A stretch of 32,006 bases of DNA from Streptomyces griseus subsp. griseus (GCF_000720255.1 NZ_JOJE01000064.1:1-32006); one strand, 5' to 3'. Positions 8,954 through 18,460 are shown, numbered from the stretch's first letter. Made by a program: numbers and translations. The notes: a model not told the origin generated them from the letters alone.

Positions 8954-9009
8954 CCTCCGATGTCTCTCGGACGCCGAGGACGTTACGACGACGTTGCCGA
9001 CGTTGACAA
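8954..9009 (-). promoter_or_regulatory. Candidate promoter and GntR site for the transporter operon
   Basis: On the minus strand TTGTCA (9009-9004) and TAACGT (8985-8980) are 18 nt apart. Just downstream of the expected start point lies AGACATCGGAGG (minus-strand reading of 8954-8965). A repressor bound there would block transcription. The promoter boxes are moderate matches; the arrangement mirrors the catabolic promoter on the other strand. Confidence 0.4.
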
Positions 9010-9394
9010 GCCTCCGCCGCCACAGAATTGCGCAGCATGACGGCGCAAGGCTTCGCATCCCCGCCGCAAGGAGTCGGCAACCCGCCAGGATCCCTTCGTG
9101 ACCTGCGGCTCTGCCCAGTCCCCGGGTCGGGCCGCAGGGACCGGCACAGGCTCACGATTCAGCAACGACGGCTGCCGCCGCTGCGGCGCAGCGGCGGCTG
9201 AGGGACGTGCCCGGGGCCTTTCGCCCGCACCGGGGATTGCTCTGCATGCCGTCTCGCGGCTCCCACCAGCGGATCCTGCCGCACACAGCCGACGTTTCAG
9301 TCATCCGAGGAAACCTCCGCGCGCCGCCCCGGCCCGCCGTGACGTCGGCGTCAAGTCCCAGCAGATGGGGGTGAACTGGCGACAGCAGGGAAAA

Positions 9395-9463
9395 ACATCC
9401 GAGGTATTTGTTGCCAGTCGGCTCCACTGCGTCTACAGTCGCGCTGCCGCCATACATCCGATG
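9395..9463 (+). promoter_or_regulatory. Candidate promoter with two GntR sites for the catabolic operon
   Basis: TTGCCA (9411-9416) and TACAGT (9434-9439) are separated by exactly 17 nt, a good promoter match. ACATCCGAGGT (9395-9405) lies just upstream of the -35 box and ACATCCGATG (9454-9463) just downstream of the expected start. CATC-C-GATG at the second site is a perfect short palindrome. Flanking operators of this type are typical of repression by GntR proteins; assignment to the regulator at 4294-4977 is inference. Confidence 0.5.
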
Positions 9464-9580
9464 ACTGGGGAAGGAGCTTGTAGCTCCCTCCTGGCCCGGT
9501 CGGGGCGCGGCCGGCGGCACGGCCCGTACGACCGGCCGCCCCCTTCCTTTCGAAAACCCCCTATGGCAAGGGAACTGCCA

Positions 9581-10432
9581 GTGAAACTGCTACGAGTCGG
9601 TGCCCCCGGCGAAGAGCGGCCCGCTGTCCGCACCGACGACGGCCGGCTGCTGGACCTGTCCTGCGTGACGTCCGACATCGACGCCGCGTTCCTCGCCTCG
9701 GACGGTATCGACCGTGCCCATGCCGCCATCGCGGCGGGAGACCTCCCGGCACTGGACGCGGACGGCCTGCGGATCGGCCCGCCCGTCGCACGCTCCGGCA
9801 AGATCGTCTGCATCGGTCTGAACTACCGCGACCACGCCGCCGAGACCGGCGCGGCGATCCCCGAGCGGCCGGTGGTGTTCATGAAGGACCCGGGCACCGT
9901 CGTCGGGCCATACGACGAGGTACTCGTCCCCCGCGGCTCGGTCAAGACCGACTGGGAGGTCGAGCTGGCGGCCGTCATCGGCCGCCGGGCACGCTACCTC
10001 GACGGCCCCGACGCCGCCCGGGACGTGATCGCCGGATACGCGATCAGCCATGACGTCTCGGAGCGCGAGTTCCAGCTGGAGTACTCCCCGCAGTGGGACC
10101 TCGGCAAGTCCTGTGAGACCTTCAACCCGCTCGGCCCGTGGCTGGTCACCGCCGACGAGGCCGGTGACCCGCAGAACCTCGGCCTGCACCTGAGCGTCAA
10201 CGGCGTGAAGCGGCAGGACGGCCACACCAGCGACATGATCTTCCCGGTCGACCACATCGTGTCCTACCTGAGCCAGTACATGGTCCTGGAGCCCGGCGAC
10301 GTGATCAACACCGGTACTCCCGCGGGCGTGGCCCTCGGCCTGCCCGGCACGCCCTACCTCCGCCCCGGCGACACCGTCGAACTCTCCGTCGACAGGCTCG
10401 GCAGCCAGCGCCAGACCTTCGGCCAAGCGTGA
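9581..10432 (+). CDS. FAH-family hydrolase, probable 2,4-diketo-3-deoxy-L-fuconate hydrolase
   Basis: The 283-residue protein is a fumarylacetoacetate-hydrolase-fold enzyme. It shows [14 protein letters not shown] near 77, [16 protein letters not shown] near 97, and the metal ligands Glu126, Glu128 ([11 protein letters not shown]) and Asp158 ([12 protein letters not shown]). ILINTGTP-type C-terminal features are present as [15 protein letters not shown]. In the non-phosphorylating L-fucose pathway this family cleaves 2,4-diketo-3-deoxy-L-fuconate to pyruvate and L-lactate. That assignment rests on the adjacent fuconate dehydratase and SDR; acylpyruvase activity is the alternative. GTG at 9581 with AAGGGA upstream gives the usual MKLLRVG start; an ATG at 9563 in frame is the alternative. 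The stop overlaps the ribosome site of the next gene. Confidence 0.82.
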   Translation: MKLLRVGAPGEERPAVRTDDGRLLDLSCVTSDIDAAFLASDGIDRAHAAIAAGDLPALDADGLRIGPPVARSGKIVCIGLNYRDHAAETGAAIPERPVVFMKDPGTVVGPYDEVLVPRGSVKTDWEVELAAVIGRRARYLDGPDAARDVIAGYAISHDVSEREFQLEYSPQWDLGKSCETFNPLGPWLVTADEAGDPQNLGLHLSVNGVKRQDGHTSDMIFPVDHIVSYLSQYMVLEPGDVINTGTPAGVALGLPGTPYLRPGDTVELSVDRLGSQRQTFGQA

Positions 10433-10443
10433 AAGGCACCCCC

Positions 10444-11781
10444 TTGACTGCCATCTCAGCCCGGATCACCGCGGTCGACACCTACGACATCCGCTTCCCC
10501 ACCTCACGGGAACTGGACGGTTCCGACGCGATGAACCCGGACCCCGACTACTCCGCCGCCTACGTCGTGCTGCGCACCGACGCCGTTGACGGCATCGAGG
10601 GCCACGGATTCACCTTCACCATCGGACGCGGCAACGACGTGCAGGTCGCCGCGATCGGCGCCCTGCGGCACCACGTCGTGGGCCGCTCCGTGCAAGAGCT
10701 GTGCGCCGATCCGGGCTCGCTCAGCCGCGACCTGATCGGCGACAGCCAGCTGCGCTGGCTGGGGCCCGAGAAGGGCGTGATGCACATGGCGATCGGCGCG
10801 GTAGTCAACGCCGTGTGGGACCTGGCCGCCAAGCGGGCCGGGCAGCCGCTGTGGCAGCTGCTCGCCCACGCCGACCCCGAGTGGCTGGTCTCGCAGGTCG
10901 ACTTCCGCTACATCGCCGACGCCCTCACCCCCGAGGACGCCCTCACCCTCCTGCGCAAGGGCCGCGAGGGACTCGACGAGCGCGAGACCGTGCTGTTGAA
11001 CCGCGGCTACCCCGGCTACACCACCTCGCCCGGCTGGCTCGGCTACTCCGACGACAAGCTCACCCGGCTGGCCAAGCAGGCCGTCGCCGACGGCTTCACC
11101 CAGATCAAGCTGAAGGTGGGCGCCGACCTCGACGACGACGTCCGCCGCATGCGAGCCGCCCGCGCCGCCGTTGGCGAGGAGATCCGCATCGCCATAGACG
11201 CCAACCAGCGCTGGAACGTCGATGAGGCCGTCGAGTGGACCAACGCGCTCGCCGAGTTCGACCCGTACTGGATCGAGGAGCCCACCAGCCCCGACGACAT
11301 CCTCGGCCACGCCGCCGTTCGCAGGGGTGTCGCCCCGGTGAAGGTGGCCACCGGCGAACACGTGCAGAACCGCATCGTCTTCAAGCAGCTCCTCCAGGCC
11401 GGCGCCATCGACGTGCTCCAGATCGACGCGGCCCGGGTGGGAGGGGTCAACGAGAACCTCGCGATCCTGCTGCTCGCCGCGAAGTTCGGGGTGCCGGTGT
11501 GCCCGCACGCCGGCGGAGTGGGACTGTGCGAGCTGGTGCAGCACCTGTCGATGTTCGACTACCTGGCCCTGTCCGGCACGACCGAGAACCGCGTCATCGA
11601 ATTCGTCGACCACCTTCATGAGCACTTCACGGCGCCCGTGGTGATGCGCGACGGCCACTACACCGCGCCGCTGACCCCGGGCTTCTCCGCCACCATGCAC
11701 GCCGCATCTCTCGCTCAATACCGTTACCCGGACGGCACCTTCTGGGCCGCCGACCTCGCTGGAGCGGAGGAGGTGGCATGA
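10444..11781 (+). CDS. L-fuconate dehydratase (enolase superfamily)
   Basis: The 445-residue protein is a mandelate-racemase-group enolase superfamily member closely matching L-fuconate dehydratases: [20 protein letters not shown] at the N-terminus is characteristic. It removes water from L-fuconate to give 2-keto-3-deoxy-L-fuconate. Catalytic and metal residues are in place: Lys222 and Lys224 (IKLKVG), Asp252 (IDANQRW), Glu278 (WIEEPT), Glu305 (ATGEHV) and His355 (CPHAGGVGL). I chose TTG at 10444, 7 nt after AAAGG; an in-frame GTG at 10429 overlaps the previous gene and adds five residues. The stop overlaps the ATG of the SDR (ATGA), so the three genes were one operon. It is the strongest marker that this locus handles L-fucose. 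Confidence 0.93.
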   Translation: MTAISARITAVDTYDIRFPTSRELDGSDAMNPDPDYSAAYVVLRTDAVDGIEGHGFTFTIGRGNDVQVAAIGALRHHVVGRSVQELCADPGSLSRDLIGDSQLRWLGPEKGVMHMAIGAVVNAVWDLAAKRAGQPLWQLLAHADPEWLVSQVDFRYIADALTPEDALTLLRKGREGLDERETVLLNRGYPGYTTSPGWLGYSDDKLTRLAKQAVADGFTQIKLKVGADLDDDVRRMRAARAAVGEEIRIAIDANQRWNVDEAVEWTNALAEFDPYWIEEPTSPDDILGHAAVRRGVAPVKVATGEHVQNRIVFKQLLQAGAIDVLQIDAARVGGVNENLAILLLAAKFGVPVCPHAGGVGLCELVQHLSMFDYLALSGTTENRVIEFVDHLHEHFTAPVVMRDGHYTAPLTPGFSATMHAASLAQYRYPDGTFWAADLAGAEEVA

Positions 11782-12056
11782 GCGGTCTGTCAGGACTCAG
11801 GGCCGTCGTCACCGGGGGCGCGTCCGGCATCGGGTTGGCCACGGCACACTCACTCGCGGCGCAGGGCGCGGCAGTGGCCGTGCTCGACCTGGATCCCGGC
11901 GGCGTCAGCGAACCGCTGCTCGGTCTCCGTGCCGACGTGAGCGACGACGCCTCCGTACGCGCCGCCGTGGAACAGGCCGTCGAGCGGCTCGGCGGGCTGG
12001 ACATCGTCGTGAACAACGCAGGCATCGGCGCGGTGGGCACCATCGAGGACAACATG
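11778..12056 (+). pseudogene. SDR dehydrogenase, truncated after the nucleotide-binding half
   Basis: The reading frame starts in an ATGA overlap with the dehydratase gene and gives about 92 residues of a short-chain dehydrogenase: TGGASGIGLATAHSL (dinucleotide-binding Gly motif), DLDPGG, LRADVSD and NNAGIGAVG. The similarity stops after TIEDN. The Ser-Tyr-x-x-x-Lys active site and about 160 residues are missing, replaced by recombinase-derived DNA. By position in the operon it was probably the 2-keto-3-deoxy-L-fuconate 4-dehydrogenase of the pathway, although L-fucose dehydrogenase is also an SDR. No 3' remainder is seen elsewhere in the window. Confidence 0.85.
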
Positions 12057-12170
12057 CGGATTGGCGCGCATGCTGGGCAGCAGCTTCAACTCGCCGACGG
12101 GAGTGTCCGGGAACATCTCGCGCACCCGCTGCTGCTGGGTGGTGATGACTCCCGCGGTGGCTGGCATCAA
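12055..12170 (-). pseudogene. Inverted internal fragment of a Tn554-type tyrosine recombinase
   Basis: The minus strand reads MPATAGVITTQQQRVREMFP and then DTPVGELKLLPSMRANPH. This is the stretch that in recombinases of this family directly precedes the HSIGEGH...TWVDALPDFL segment now found on the plus strand from about 12171. The fragment therefore belongs to the same gene but has been flipped. It abuts the broken SDR on its left. Confidence 0.65.
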
Positions 12171-12963
12171 GGCGATCCACTCGATCGGTGAAGGCCACCG
12201 CACCTGGGTCGACGCGTTGCCTGACTTCCTGGTCCCCACGACCGTGGAGGAGAGGGGGCAGGCGGTCACCCGGATGCTGCCCTTCGACAAGAGCCGGATC
12301 TTCCCCTACGCCTACCGTCACAGCTACGCCCAGCGGCACGCGGATGCCGGGGTGGCCCCGGACGTCCTCAAGGAGCTGATGGAGCACTCCGATCTCAAGA
12401 CCACCCAGAATTACTACCGGGTCAGCCAGGAACGGCGGCGCGACGCCGTGGACCGGGTGGTTGCCCTGCAGTTCGACCGCAACGGCACCCGCGTGTGGCG
12501 CAAGGCACAGTCGCTGCTGGACTCCGAGCACGTGCGGCGGGCGATCGGGGAGGTGAGCGTTCCCTACGGTGTCTGCCAGGAGCCCTCGAACGTCGCGGCC
12601 GGCGGACAGAGCTGCCCTATCCGGTTCCGCTGTGTGGGCTGTGACCACTTCCGCACCGATGTGTCCTACCTGCCCGACCTCCAGGCGTACCTGGCTGACC
12701 TGCTGCGCTGCCGGGAGCGGCTGATGTCGGCGTTCGCCGCTGACGACTGGGCGCGCAGCGAAGCGATGCCCTCCCAGGAGGAGATCCGCCGGGTGCGCCG
12801 GCTGATCGAGCGGGTCAAAGCCGATCTCGGTGACCTCACCACGGAGGAACAGGCCCAGATCGGCGAGGCCGTCGCCGTCGTACGCCGCAGCCGGAGCGTG
12901 ATGCTCGGCATGCCCCGCATCGGCCAGCCCCTGCCCGACGTCCACACCACGAGGACCGCATGA
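12171..12963 (+). pseudogene. C-terminal half of a tyrosine recombinase (TnpB-like, Tn554 type)
   Basis: The plus-strand frame carries the catalytic C-terminus: FPYAYRHSYAQRHADAG, then LKELMEHSDLKTTQNYYRVS with the His and the nucleophilic Tyr. It is followed by a long tail with a CPIRFRCVGCDHFRTD cysteine cluster typical of actinobacterial Tn554-type recombinases. The N-terminal half, including the first catalytic Arg, is absent, so the enzyme cannot be active. An open frame runs on from 12061, but its first 36 or so codons are antisense to the inverted fragment. The stop overlaps the next start (ATGA), as in intact tnpB-tnpC pairs. Confidence 0.85.
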
Positions 12964-13514
12964 GCACCGCCATGGCCGACGGCCGCCGCGCGGACGGCGA
13001 ACGCCGCCGCCAGCGCGTGAAGAGCGCCATCCAGCACGCCACCCAGGACGGCACCGCGATCAGCGTGAGCGGCATCGCCCGGCAGGCCGGCGTCGACCGC
13101 ACCTTCCTCTACCGCCACCGCGACCTGCTCGCCCTCATCCACGCCGCCGAACTCCAGCCGTCCGCATCGGACCCCGCGGCCGGGCCCCCAGTCAGCCTGG
13201 CCTCGCTCCAGGCCGACCTCGCCAACGCGCACGCCCGCAACACCCGGCTCGTCACCCAGACCCGGCGCCTGGAGCGCCGGCTCTCCGAGCTGATGGGCGA
13301 GCAGGCGTGGCGGGAATCGGGACTCGGAGCCCCCGCCGACCAGGAAGAGCTTCAGCGTCGGGTCTCCCGCCTGGAGCAGGCGAACACCGAGCTGTCGGCG
13401 CGCCTGGAGGAAAGAGACGCAGAGTTGGAGGCTGCCCGTGCGGCCAACCGCGAACTGACCCGGGCCCTGAATCAGAAAGGAGCCACAGAACGATCAGGGG
13501 GCGGTTCCGGCTAG
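12960..13514 (+). CDS. DUF6262 family protein (TnpC-like accessory protein)
   Basis: The 184-residue protein has an N-terminal helix-turn-helix (SGIARQAGVDRTFLYRHRDL near 40) and a long coiled coil from about 78 to 178, rich in Leu, Glu and Arg heptads. Proteins of this type lie directly after the second recombinase of Tn554-like elements in actinobacteria and resemble TnpC, which affects transposition efficiency and orientation. Start ATG overlaps the recombinase stop. The gene looks intact although its partner recombinases are destroyed or missing, so it is probably a stranded passenger. Confidence 0.8.
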   Translation: MSTAMADGRRADGERRRQRVKSAIQHATQDGTAISVSGIARQAGVDRTFLYRHRDLLALIHAAELQPSASDPAAGPPVSLASLQADLANAHARNTRLVTQTRRLERRLSELMGEQAWRESGLGAPADQEELQRRVSRLEQANTELSARLEERDAELEAARAANRELTRALNQKGATERSGGGSG

Positions 13515-13687
13515 AAGTGGCTGGGGGCGTCCGGGGTCGCGATGATGAGCAGACCAGCCGGTGTGTGGCCGGGGCGCAGGAGCTGTCGGCCGCACGCGGG
13601 ACGCCACCTGTCGAGGGACCGCGCCGGTCAGCCGGGGTGCGAGGGCTGCGTGGGTCTCTCGCTGGTGCAGGGGGCCGAGGAGGCGCT

Positions 13688-15532
13688 GTGAATGAGTACC
13701 CCCCGATCGCAGACCACGGCATTGTCGGCGACCTGCAGACGGCGGCGCTGATCGCCGCCGACGGCACCGTCGACTGGTGGTGCACGCCCCGGTTCGACTC
13801 GCCCAGCGTGTTCGCCTCGCTGCTTGACAGCGACCGTGGCGGTTTCTGCCGTCTGGCCGCCGATGCCGACGACGTCACCGTCCGCCAGCTCTACCTTCCC
13901 GACACGGCCGTCCTGATCACTCGTTTCATGGCGCCGAGCGGGGTCGGCGAAGTCGTCGACTTCATGCCGCCCGATTCCACGCTGACGCCATCCGTCCGGC
14001 ACCGGCTGATCCGGGTCACGCGAGTGGTGCGCGGGAGCATGCCGTTCGAGCTGATCTGCCGGCCCCGCTTCGACTATGGCCGGGCCGCACACGACCTGCT
14101 CCGCCTCGACGACGGGTCGGTGCTGTTCCGCGGCCCCGGCACGGAACTGCAACTGCAGGCCACCACCCCGGTCGCCCTGCATCCGGACGGCACGGACGTG
14201 TCCGCCCGCTTCACGCTGCATGCAGGGGAGCGTGCCGCCGTGGTGCTCACCGCCGTGTCCGGCGAGCCGGACACGCTGAGCGGGCGGCCCGGGGGCCCTG
14301 CCCCTACCGTCGACGCGGTCAGCGGCGAACTCGAGGCATGCTCCGCGTTCTGGCTGGACTGGCTGCGCGCCTCCCGCTACCGCGGCCGCTGGCACGAGAT
14401 GGTCACTCGCTCCGCCATCACCCTCAAGCTCCTCACCTACGCCCCCACCGGTGCACCGATCGCTGCCGCCACCATGGGCCTGCCCGAACAGATCGGCGGG
14501 GAGCGCAACTGGGACTACCGCTACACCTGGGTGCGTGACGCCTCGCTGTCGGTGCGGTCCCTGACCGACCTCGGCTTCACCACGGAGGCGAACGCTTTCC
14601 GCCGGTGGCTGCGGGAGCGCCTGGACGCCGGCGGCACCGCCTCTGGAGAACCGCTGCAGATCATGTACCGCGTCGACGGCGAACCGCACCTGACCGAGGA
14701 GGTGCTCGACCACCTGGAGGGCTACCGCCGCTCCTCCCCGGTACGGGCCGGAAACGCCGCCGCCGACCAGATCCAGCTCGACATCTACGGCGAGGCCGCC
14801 TACGCCCTCGCCCAGGCGGAGGACATCGGTGCCGTCCGCGGCTGGCATGCCTTCGCAACCGTCATCGACTGGCTCACCGACCACTGGGAGCGCCCCGACG
14901 AGGGTATCTGGGAGACCCGCGGCGGCCGCCAGAACTTCACCTACAGCCGCCTGATGACCTGGGTCGCCTTCGACCGCGCCGTCAAACTCGCCACCGCGCA
15001 CTCCCGCCCCGCCAACCTGACCCGCTGGTTGGAGGCACGCGACGCGGTCCTGCGGCAGATCGTCGAGCACGGCTGGAACGAAGAACGAGGGGCGTTCGTC
15101 CAGCACTACGACACCGACGTCCTCGACGCCTCCCTGCTCCTGATGCCCAGGGTCGGCTTCCTCACCCCCACCGACCCCGACTGGCTGACCACCCTCGACG
15201 CCATGGACAGCGAACTCGTCAGCGACAGCCTCGTCTACCGCTACAACCCGGCCGCCTCACCCGATGGCCTGCGCGGCTCGGAGGGCACCTTCAACCTGTG
15301 CAGCTTCCTGTACGTGGAGGCACTCGCCCGCGCCGGACGCCTCAACCAGGCCCGCTACGCCTTCTCCAAGATGCTCACCTACGCCAACCACGTCGGCCTG
15401 TTCGCCGAAGAGATCGGCCCCTCGGGCGAGCAGCTCGGTAACTTCCCGCAAGCCTTCACCCACCTGGCCCTGATCGACGCCGCCCTCGCCCTGGACGAGG
15501 AACTCGACCGCGCCGAGGGCCGCAGAAGCTGA
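13688..15532 (+). CDS. Glycoside hydrolase family 15 protein (glucoamylase/trehalase-like)
   Basis: The 614-residue cytosolic protein (no signal peptide) has the GH15 layout: an N-terminal beta-sandwich beginning [20 protein letters not shown] and [19 protein letters not shown], and a C-terminal (alpha/alpha)6 barrel with [27 protein letters not shown] and [26 protein letters not shown] carries the likely general-acid Glu. Actinobacterial proteins of this kind include trehalases and alpha-glucan hydrolases; the substrate cannot be fixed here. GTG at 13688 follows GAGGAGG closely (4 nt) and gives the family-typical N-terminus. The frame stays open upstream to 13307 only because it shadows the DUF6262 gene. 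It converges with the MFS gene 46 nt away; I see no hairpin between them. Confidence 0.87.
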   Translation: MNEYPPIADHGIVGDLQTAALIAADGTVDWWCTPRFDSPSVFASLLDSDRGGFCRLAADADDVTVRQLYLPDTAVLITRFMAPSGVGEVVDFMPPDSTLTPSVRHRLIRVTRVVRGSMPFELICRPRFDYGRAAHDLLRLDDGSVLFRGPGTELQLQATTPVALHPDGTDVSARFTLHAGERAAVVLTAVSGEPDTLSGRPGGPAPTVDAVSGELEACSAFWLDWLRASRYRGRWHEMVTRSAITLKLLTYAPTGAPIAAATMGLPEQIGGERNWDYRYTWVRDASLSVRSLTDLGFTTEANAFRRWLRERLDAGGTASGEPLQIMYRVDGEPHLTEEVLDHLEGYRRSSPVRAGNAAADQIQLDIYGEAAYALAQAEDIGAVRGWHAFATVIDWLTDHWERPDEGIWETRGGRQNFTYSRLMTWVAFDRAVKLATAHSRPANLTRWLEARDAVLRQIVEHGWNEERGAFVQHYDTDVLDASLLLMPRVGFLTPTDPDWLTTLDAMDSELVSDSLVYRYNPAASPDGLRGSEGTFNLCSFLYVEALARAGRLNQARYAFSKMLTYANHVGLFAEEIGPSGEQLGNFPQAFTHLALIDAALALDEELDRAEGRRS

Positions 15533-15578
15533 CCGCATGCACCGTCGGCGGGCAGCCAACGCACACGCCGTGGCACGG

Positions 15579-17015
15579 TCACTGCTGCGGCGCCCCTGGC
15601 GATGCGGCCGCCCCGGCTCCGGTGGCAGCAGGTCGGCCGGCTCGCGGGAGCAGGGCCGCGGCGGTCAGCCCGCCCAGGCCGACGACCGCGAGCGCCGCCA
15701 TGGCCGCCGCGTACCCGCCCTTGCTGAGGCCCGAGACCAGGATCGTGCCCGCGACGGCCGTGCCGAGCGAGGAACCGAGGTTGGAGATGCTGCGCGACAG
15801 CCCCGAGATCTCACCCTGCTGTGCCTCGGCGAAGCACGACTGGACCACGTTCACCGACGGAGTGAGCATCACTCCCAGGCCCAGCCCGATCAGCAGCAGG
15901 CCGGGGGCGAACGCCCAGGCCCCGGGCTTCCAGGCGACCAGGGCCAACAGCGCGGCGATGCCGGCGATCGTCACGACGAAGCCCGCCATGATGAGGGTGC
16001 GCTGTGCACGGCGACGCGCCAGCTTCTCGGCGGCCAGCGAGGACGCGAGGATGCCCAGGGTCGCGGCGGTGAAGATGACGCCGGTCTCGATCGCGTCGTA
16101 GCCGCGCACGACCTGCAGGTAGGCGGCAACCGTGAACGAGACGCCCATCAGCATCAGCCACTGCGTGTTCTGGGTGACCAGACCGAGGTTGGAGGTGCGG
16201 TTGCGGAACAGCGCCGTCGACAGCAGCACCTCCCGGCCGGCGCGCTCGCGGCCACGCACCCAGGCGAAGAAGCCGACCAGCACCAGCGCACCGGCCAGCA
16301 GCAGTCCCAGCGCCAGCCAGCCGTTGTTGTCGACGGCCAGGATGCCGGTCACCAGCAGCACCAGGCCCGCCGCCGACAGCACGGCCCCGACCGTGTCGAA
16401 GGGCCGGGCGGGGTCGGGCGGCAGCGGATCGTCGATCTTGCGGCTGAGCACCACGATCACCACGATCACCAGCGCCTGGAACACGAACGCGGCCCGCCAG
16501 CTGATCGCACTCGTGATCAGCCCGCCGATCAGCGGACCGGCGGCCGCCCCGATCCCTCCCATCGCCATGATCGCGCCGAACGCACGCGCCCTCGACGCCA
16601 TGTCGGTGAACAGCAGCGTGGTCAGGATGTAGACCGGCGGGATCAGCAGCGCCGTACCCACACCCTCCAGAATCGAGTTCCCCAAGATCAGCACGCCCAG
16701 CCCCGGCGCGGCCGCACTGAGCACCGCCCCCACCCCGTAGACCACGAGCCCCGCCAGCAGGCAGCGCTTGCGCCCCCACTTATCCGTCAGCTTCCCGCCC
16801 GGGATCATCAGCGCGGCCATCACCAGCAGAAAGATCGTGATCGCAACCTGGACACCCTGCACGGTGGTGTCCAGGTCCTCGCTGATGTCGTTGATCATCA
16901 CGTTCATGTTCGAGCCCGCGAAACTGCAGATGAACTGCGCCAACGCCAGCGGGACGAGCACCCGCCGAGCCCCCGCCGCACCCCCCTTGGCTCCCGCCGC
17001 TGCCGTCCCCGCCAT
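15579..17015 (-). CDS. MFS transporter, DHA2 (14-TM) drug/H+ antiporter family
   Basis: The 478-residue membrane protein shows about 14 hydrophobic segments. It has the MFS loop motif [12 protein letters not shown] after helix 2 and the antiporter-type helix-5 motif [17 protein letters not shown]. The opening ([20 protein letters not shown]) and overall layout match DHA2 exporters, which expel drugs or natural products by proton exchange. The substrate is unknown. ATG at 17015 begins a short cytoplasmic tail; the frame extends further upstream without a plausible start. No regulator lies next to it. Confidence 0.87.
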   Translation of the reverse strand: MAGTAAAGAKGGAAGARRVLVPLALAQFICSFAGSNMNVMINDISEDLDTTVQGVQVAITIFLLVMAALMIPGGKLTDKWGRKRCLLAGLVVYGVGAVLSAAAPGLGVLILGNSILEGVGTALLIPPVYILTTLLFTDMASRARAFGAIMAMGGIGAAAGPLIGGLITSAISWRAAFVFQALVIVVIVVLSRKIDDPLPPDPARPFDTVGAVLSAAGLVLLVTGILAVDNNGWLALGLLLAGALVLVGFFAWVRGRERAGREVLLSTALFRNRTSNLGLVTQNTQWLMLMGVSFTVAAYLQVVRGYDAIETGVIFTAATLGILASSLAAEKLARRRAQRTLIMAGFVVTIAGIAALLALVAWKPGAWAFAPGLLLIGLGLGVMLTPSVNVVQSCFAEAQQGEISGLSRSISNLGSSLGTAVAGTILVSGLSKGGYAAAMAALAVVGLGGLTAAALLPRAGRPAATGAGAAASPGAPQQ

Positions 17016-17422
17016 GCCGCTACCTGCCGTCCGCCGAGTTTGATGTCTAGAGAAACTGCGGCTTCGTATCCGCGAGCAGCCCGGCGCTGACGGAACACAA
17101 CCGCCGCCATGACCGTCGCACGGCCAAACGCTGCGAGGCCGAAGGCGCGCAGCAGTAGCCACCTTCAATGGTCAGTCGGCAACGAAAGCCGCAGCCCGTC
17201 CGACTTCCACCACCGTGAGTGCTCCCTTCTTGGCGCATCACCCGGATCAGCGATCGTGCAACGCCTGTTGCGGCTGCTAGCGTCAAGGAACCTGGCGCTG
17301 AGCTGCGGCAATCACCACAGGTCTGCTTCGCACCACAGCATTTACCTCAGAGAGCTCCTGCCCGTCGGGGAGGACCACCGTAATCGGCGGCGGCTCCGGC
17401 TCGGGTGGCGTGTCCGCCACGG
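17016..17422. other. Intergenic stretch without a recognised gene
   Basis: About 400 bp between the MFS start and the end of the next gene. It must contain the promoter of the MFS gene, but I find no confident boxes. Open frames here have atypical codon usage and no recognisable domain. Confidence 0.5.
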
Positions 17423-17785
17423 CTACGCCGCCTCCTGGCCCTCGCCGTCCTCACGTTCGAGGGCGCGCTTGAGCTGGGAGCGGGCATCGAGCCGTTCGGG
17501 TCCGGCGACATCGTTCCAGAAGGCGTGCGTGACGATCGCGGCGGTGAGGTCGCGTTCCCGCTCGCGCAGCGCGGCGACCTCTTGCTGCTCCTGCTCCGAC
17601 CAGCCCGGCGAGTCCGGGTACGCGCGGGAGGTGGTGAGCCAGTAGCCCTCGGGGCGCTGCCAGGCCTCCATCGGTTCGACGGAGTAGGGCAGCCGCTTGT
17701 ACAGGGCGGTGAGGTCGGCCCGCACCTGGGTGAGTGCCTGCTGCGCTGCGATGAGGTCGCCGGGAAAGTCGTACGTTGTCACCAC
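17423..17785 (-). CDS. Conserved-looking hypothetical protein, 120 aa
   Basis: I do not recognise a named family. The protein is acidic and probably helical: FPGDLIAAQQALTQVRADLT forms one helix, and EQEQQEVAALRERERDLTAA with the following residues forms a second with coiled-coil character. Between them is a Trp/Tyr-rich loop, EAWQRPEGYWLTTSRAYPDS. Codon usage is typical for the genome and the frame is clean, which supports a real gene. GTG at 17785 (followed by another GTG) is the likely start; the ribosome site is weak. No signal peptide or membrane segment. Confidence 0.6.
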   Translation of the reverse strand: MVTTYDFPGDLIAAQQALTQVRADLTALYKRLPYSVEPMEAWQRPEGYWLTTSRAYPDSPGWSEQEQQEVAALRERERDLTAAIVTHAFWNDVAGPERLDARSQLKRALEREDGEGQEAA

Positions 17786-17842
17786 GGCTCAACAGTAGTT
17801 CGACCCGGCGGCCGCACTGCCGTACGACGCAGCGATGGCAGC

Positions 17843-17916
17843 TCAGGGCTGGTCGGGCGGGGCGTCCTGCAAGTACCAGCCGTGGGCGGCCATGCACTCC
17901 TTCGTCCACTCCATCA
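17843..17916 (-). pseudogene. C-terminal remnant of an unidentified small protein
   Basis: The minus strand reads VMEWTKECMAAHGWYLQDAP followed by PDQP and a stop. The Trp, Cys, Met and His residues and lack of Arg/Pro bias look like real protein. Just upstream (from 17917) the DNA switches to the arsenite-transporter fragment on the other strand. It is short, so confidence is low. Confidence 0.3.
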
Positions 17917-18205
17917 CGTCGCCCGGATCGCGCTGCCGCTGCTGGTGTACTTCGCGGTCATGTTCTCCGGCACGTTCCTCCTTGGCAAGGGCCTGGGGCT
18001 CGCCTACGACCGCACCACGACGCTGGCGTTCACGGCTGCGGGCAATATCGAGCTGGCCATCGCCACCTTCGGCGGCACCTCCGGCCAGGCCCTGTCCGGT
18101 GTCGTCGGACCGCTCATCGAAGTGCCGGTATTGATTGGCCTGGTGTACGTCGCGCTTGCCTGGCGAAGGAAGTTCGCTGCGGGCTCGGTGACGACGGCCC
18201 CCTGA
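17917..18205 (+). pseudogene. C-terminal fragment of an ACR3-type arsenite efflux transporter
   Basis: The frame ending at TGA 18203-18205 reads RIALPLLVYFAVMFSGTFLL, GKGLGLAYDRTTTLAFTAAG and SGVVGPLIEVPVLIGLVYVA, the last four helices of the bile-acid/arsenite symporter superfamily member ACR3. Two thirds of the protein is missing at the N-terminus. The helix normally reading NNFELAIAVAIATFG is shortened to NIELAIATFG, so even this fragment is internally deleted. No start codon or ribosome site is present. Confidence 0.75.
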
Positions 18206-18213
18206 CGCGGCAT

Positions 18214-18411
18214 GTGGATGTGGTGGTGGTCGGCGGCGGCGGCCAAGCTGGGCTCGCCGCCGGCTATCACCTGCGACGCCGGGGCCTGGATTTCATCATC
18301 CTGGACGCTGATCCGGCGCCGGGCGGGTCCTGGCAGCACATGTGGGACTCCCTGCACCTGTTCTCCCCGGCAGAGCACTCCTCGCTGCCCGGCCAGTTCA
18401 TGCCCGAAGTT
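18214..18411 (+). pseudogene. N-terminal fragment of an ArsO-like flavin monooxygenase
   Basis: From GTG 18214, 9 nt after the ACR3 stop, the frame reads DVVVVGGGGQAGLAAGYHLR (FAD-binding Gly motif), then LDADPAPGGSWQHMWDSLHL and FSPAEHSSLPGQFMP. This is the start of the NAD(P)/FAD-dependent oxidoreductases found beside arsenite transporters (ArsO). The match ends at FMPE, about 65 residues in; the remaining 280 or so residues are absent. There is one Gly more than usual in the Gly-rich loop. Confidence 0.72.
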
Positions 18412-18460
18412 CAGCGTGTTGAAGTCGGGGCGGTCCTGGCCCGGAGGTCGGCGGTAATTG

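Larger units (their letters stand above)
8733..9580. other. Divergent regulatory region between transporter and catabolic operons
   Basis: About 850 bp separate the binding-protein start from the FAH-family hydrolase start. I see no believable gene inside. It contains candidate promoters for both directions and three ACATC[C/G]G elements, listed separately. The rest (8770-8940 and 9010-9380) shows no recognisable feature. Confidence 0.6.

Noticed and set aside
11850..12290. A 146-codon minus-strand open frame across the SDR/recombinase junction
   Set aside because: Only the middle part (about 12055-12170) is recombinase sequence; the rest is antisense to the SDR and to the plus-strand recombinase.
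13307..13687. Upstream extension of the GH15 reading frame
   Set aside because: It overlaps the DUF6262 gene in another frame and has no GH15 similarity; the family N-terminus begins at the GTG at 13688.
16132..16632. Plus-strand open frame opposite the MFS gene
   Set aside because: Ser/Thr/Pro-rich antisense translation of membrane helices, no start signal or domain.
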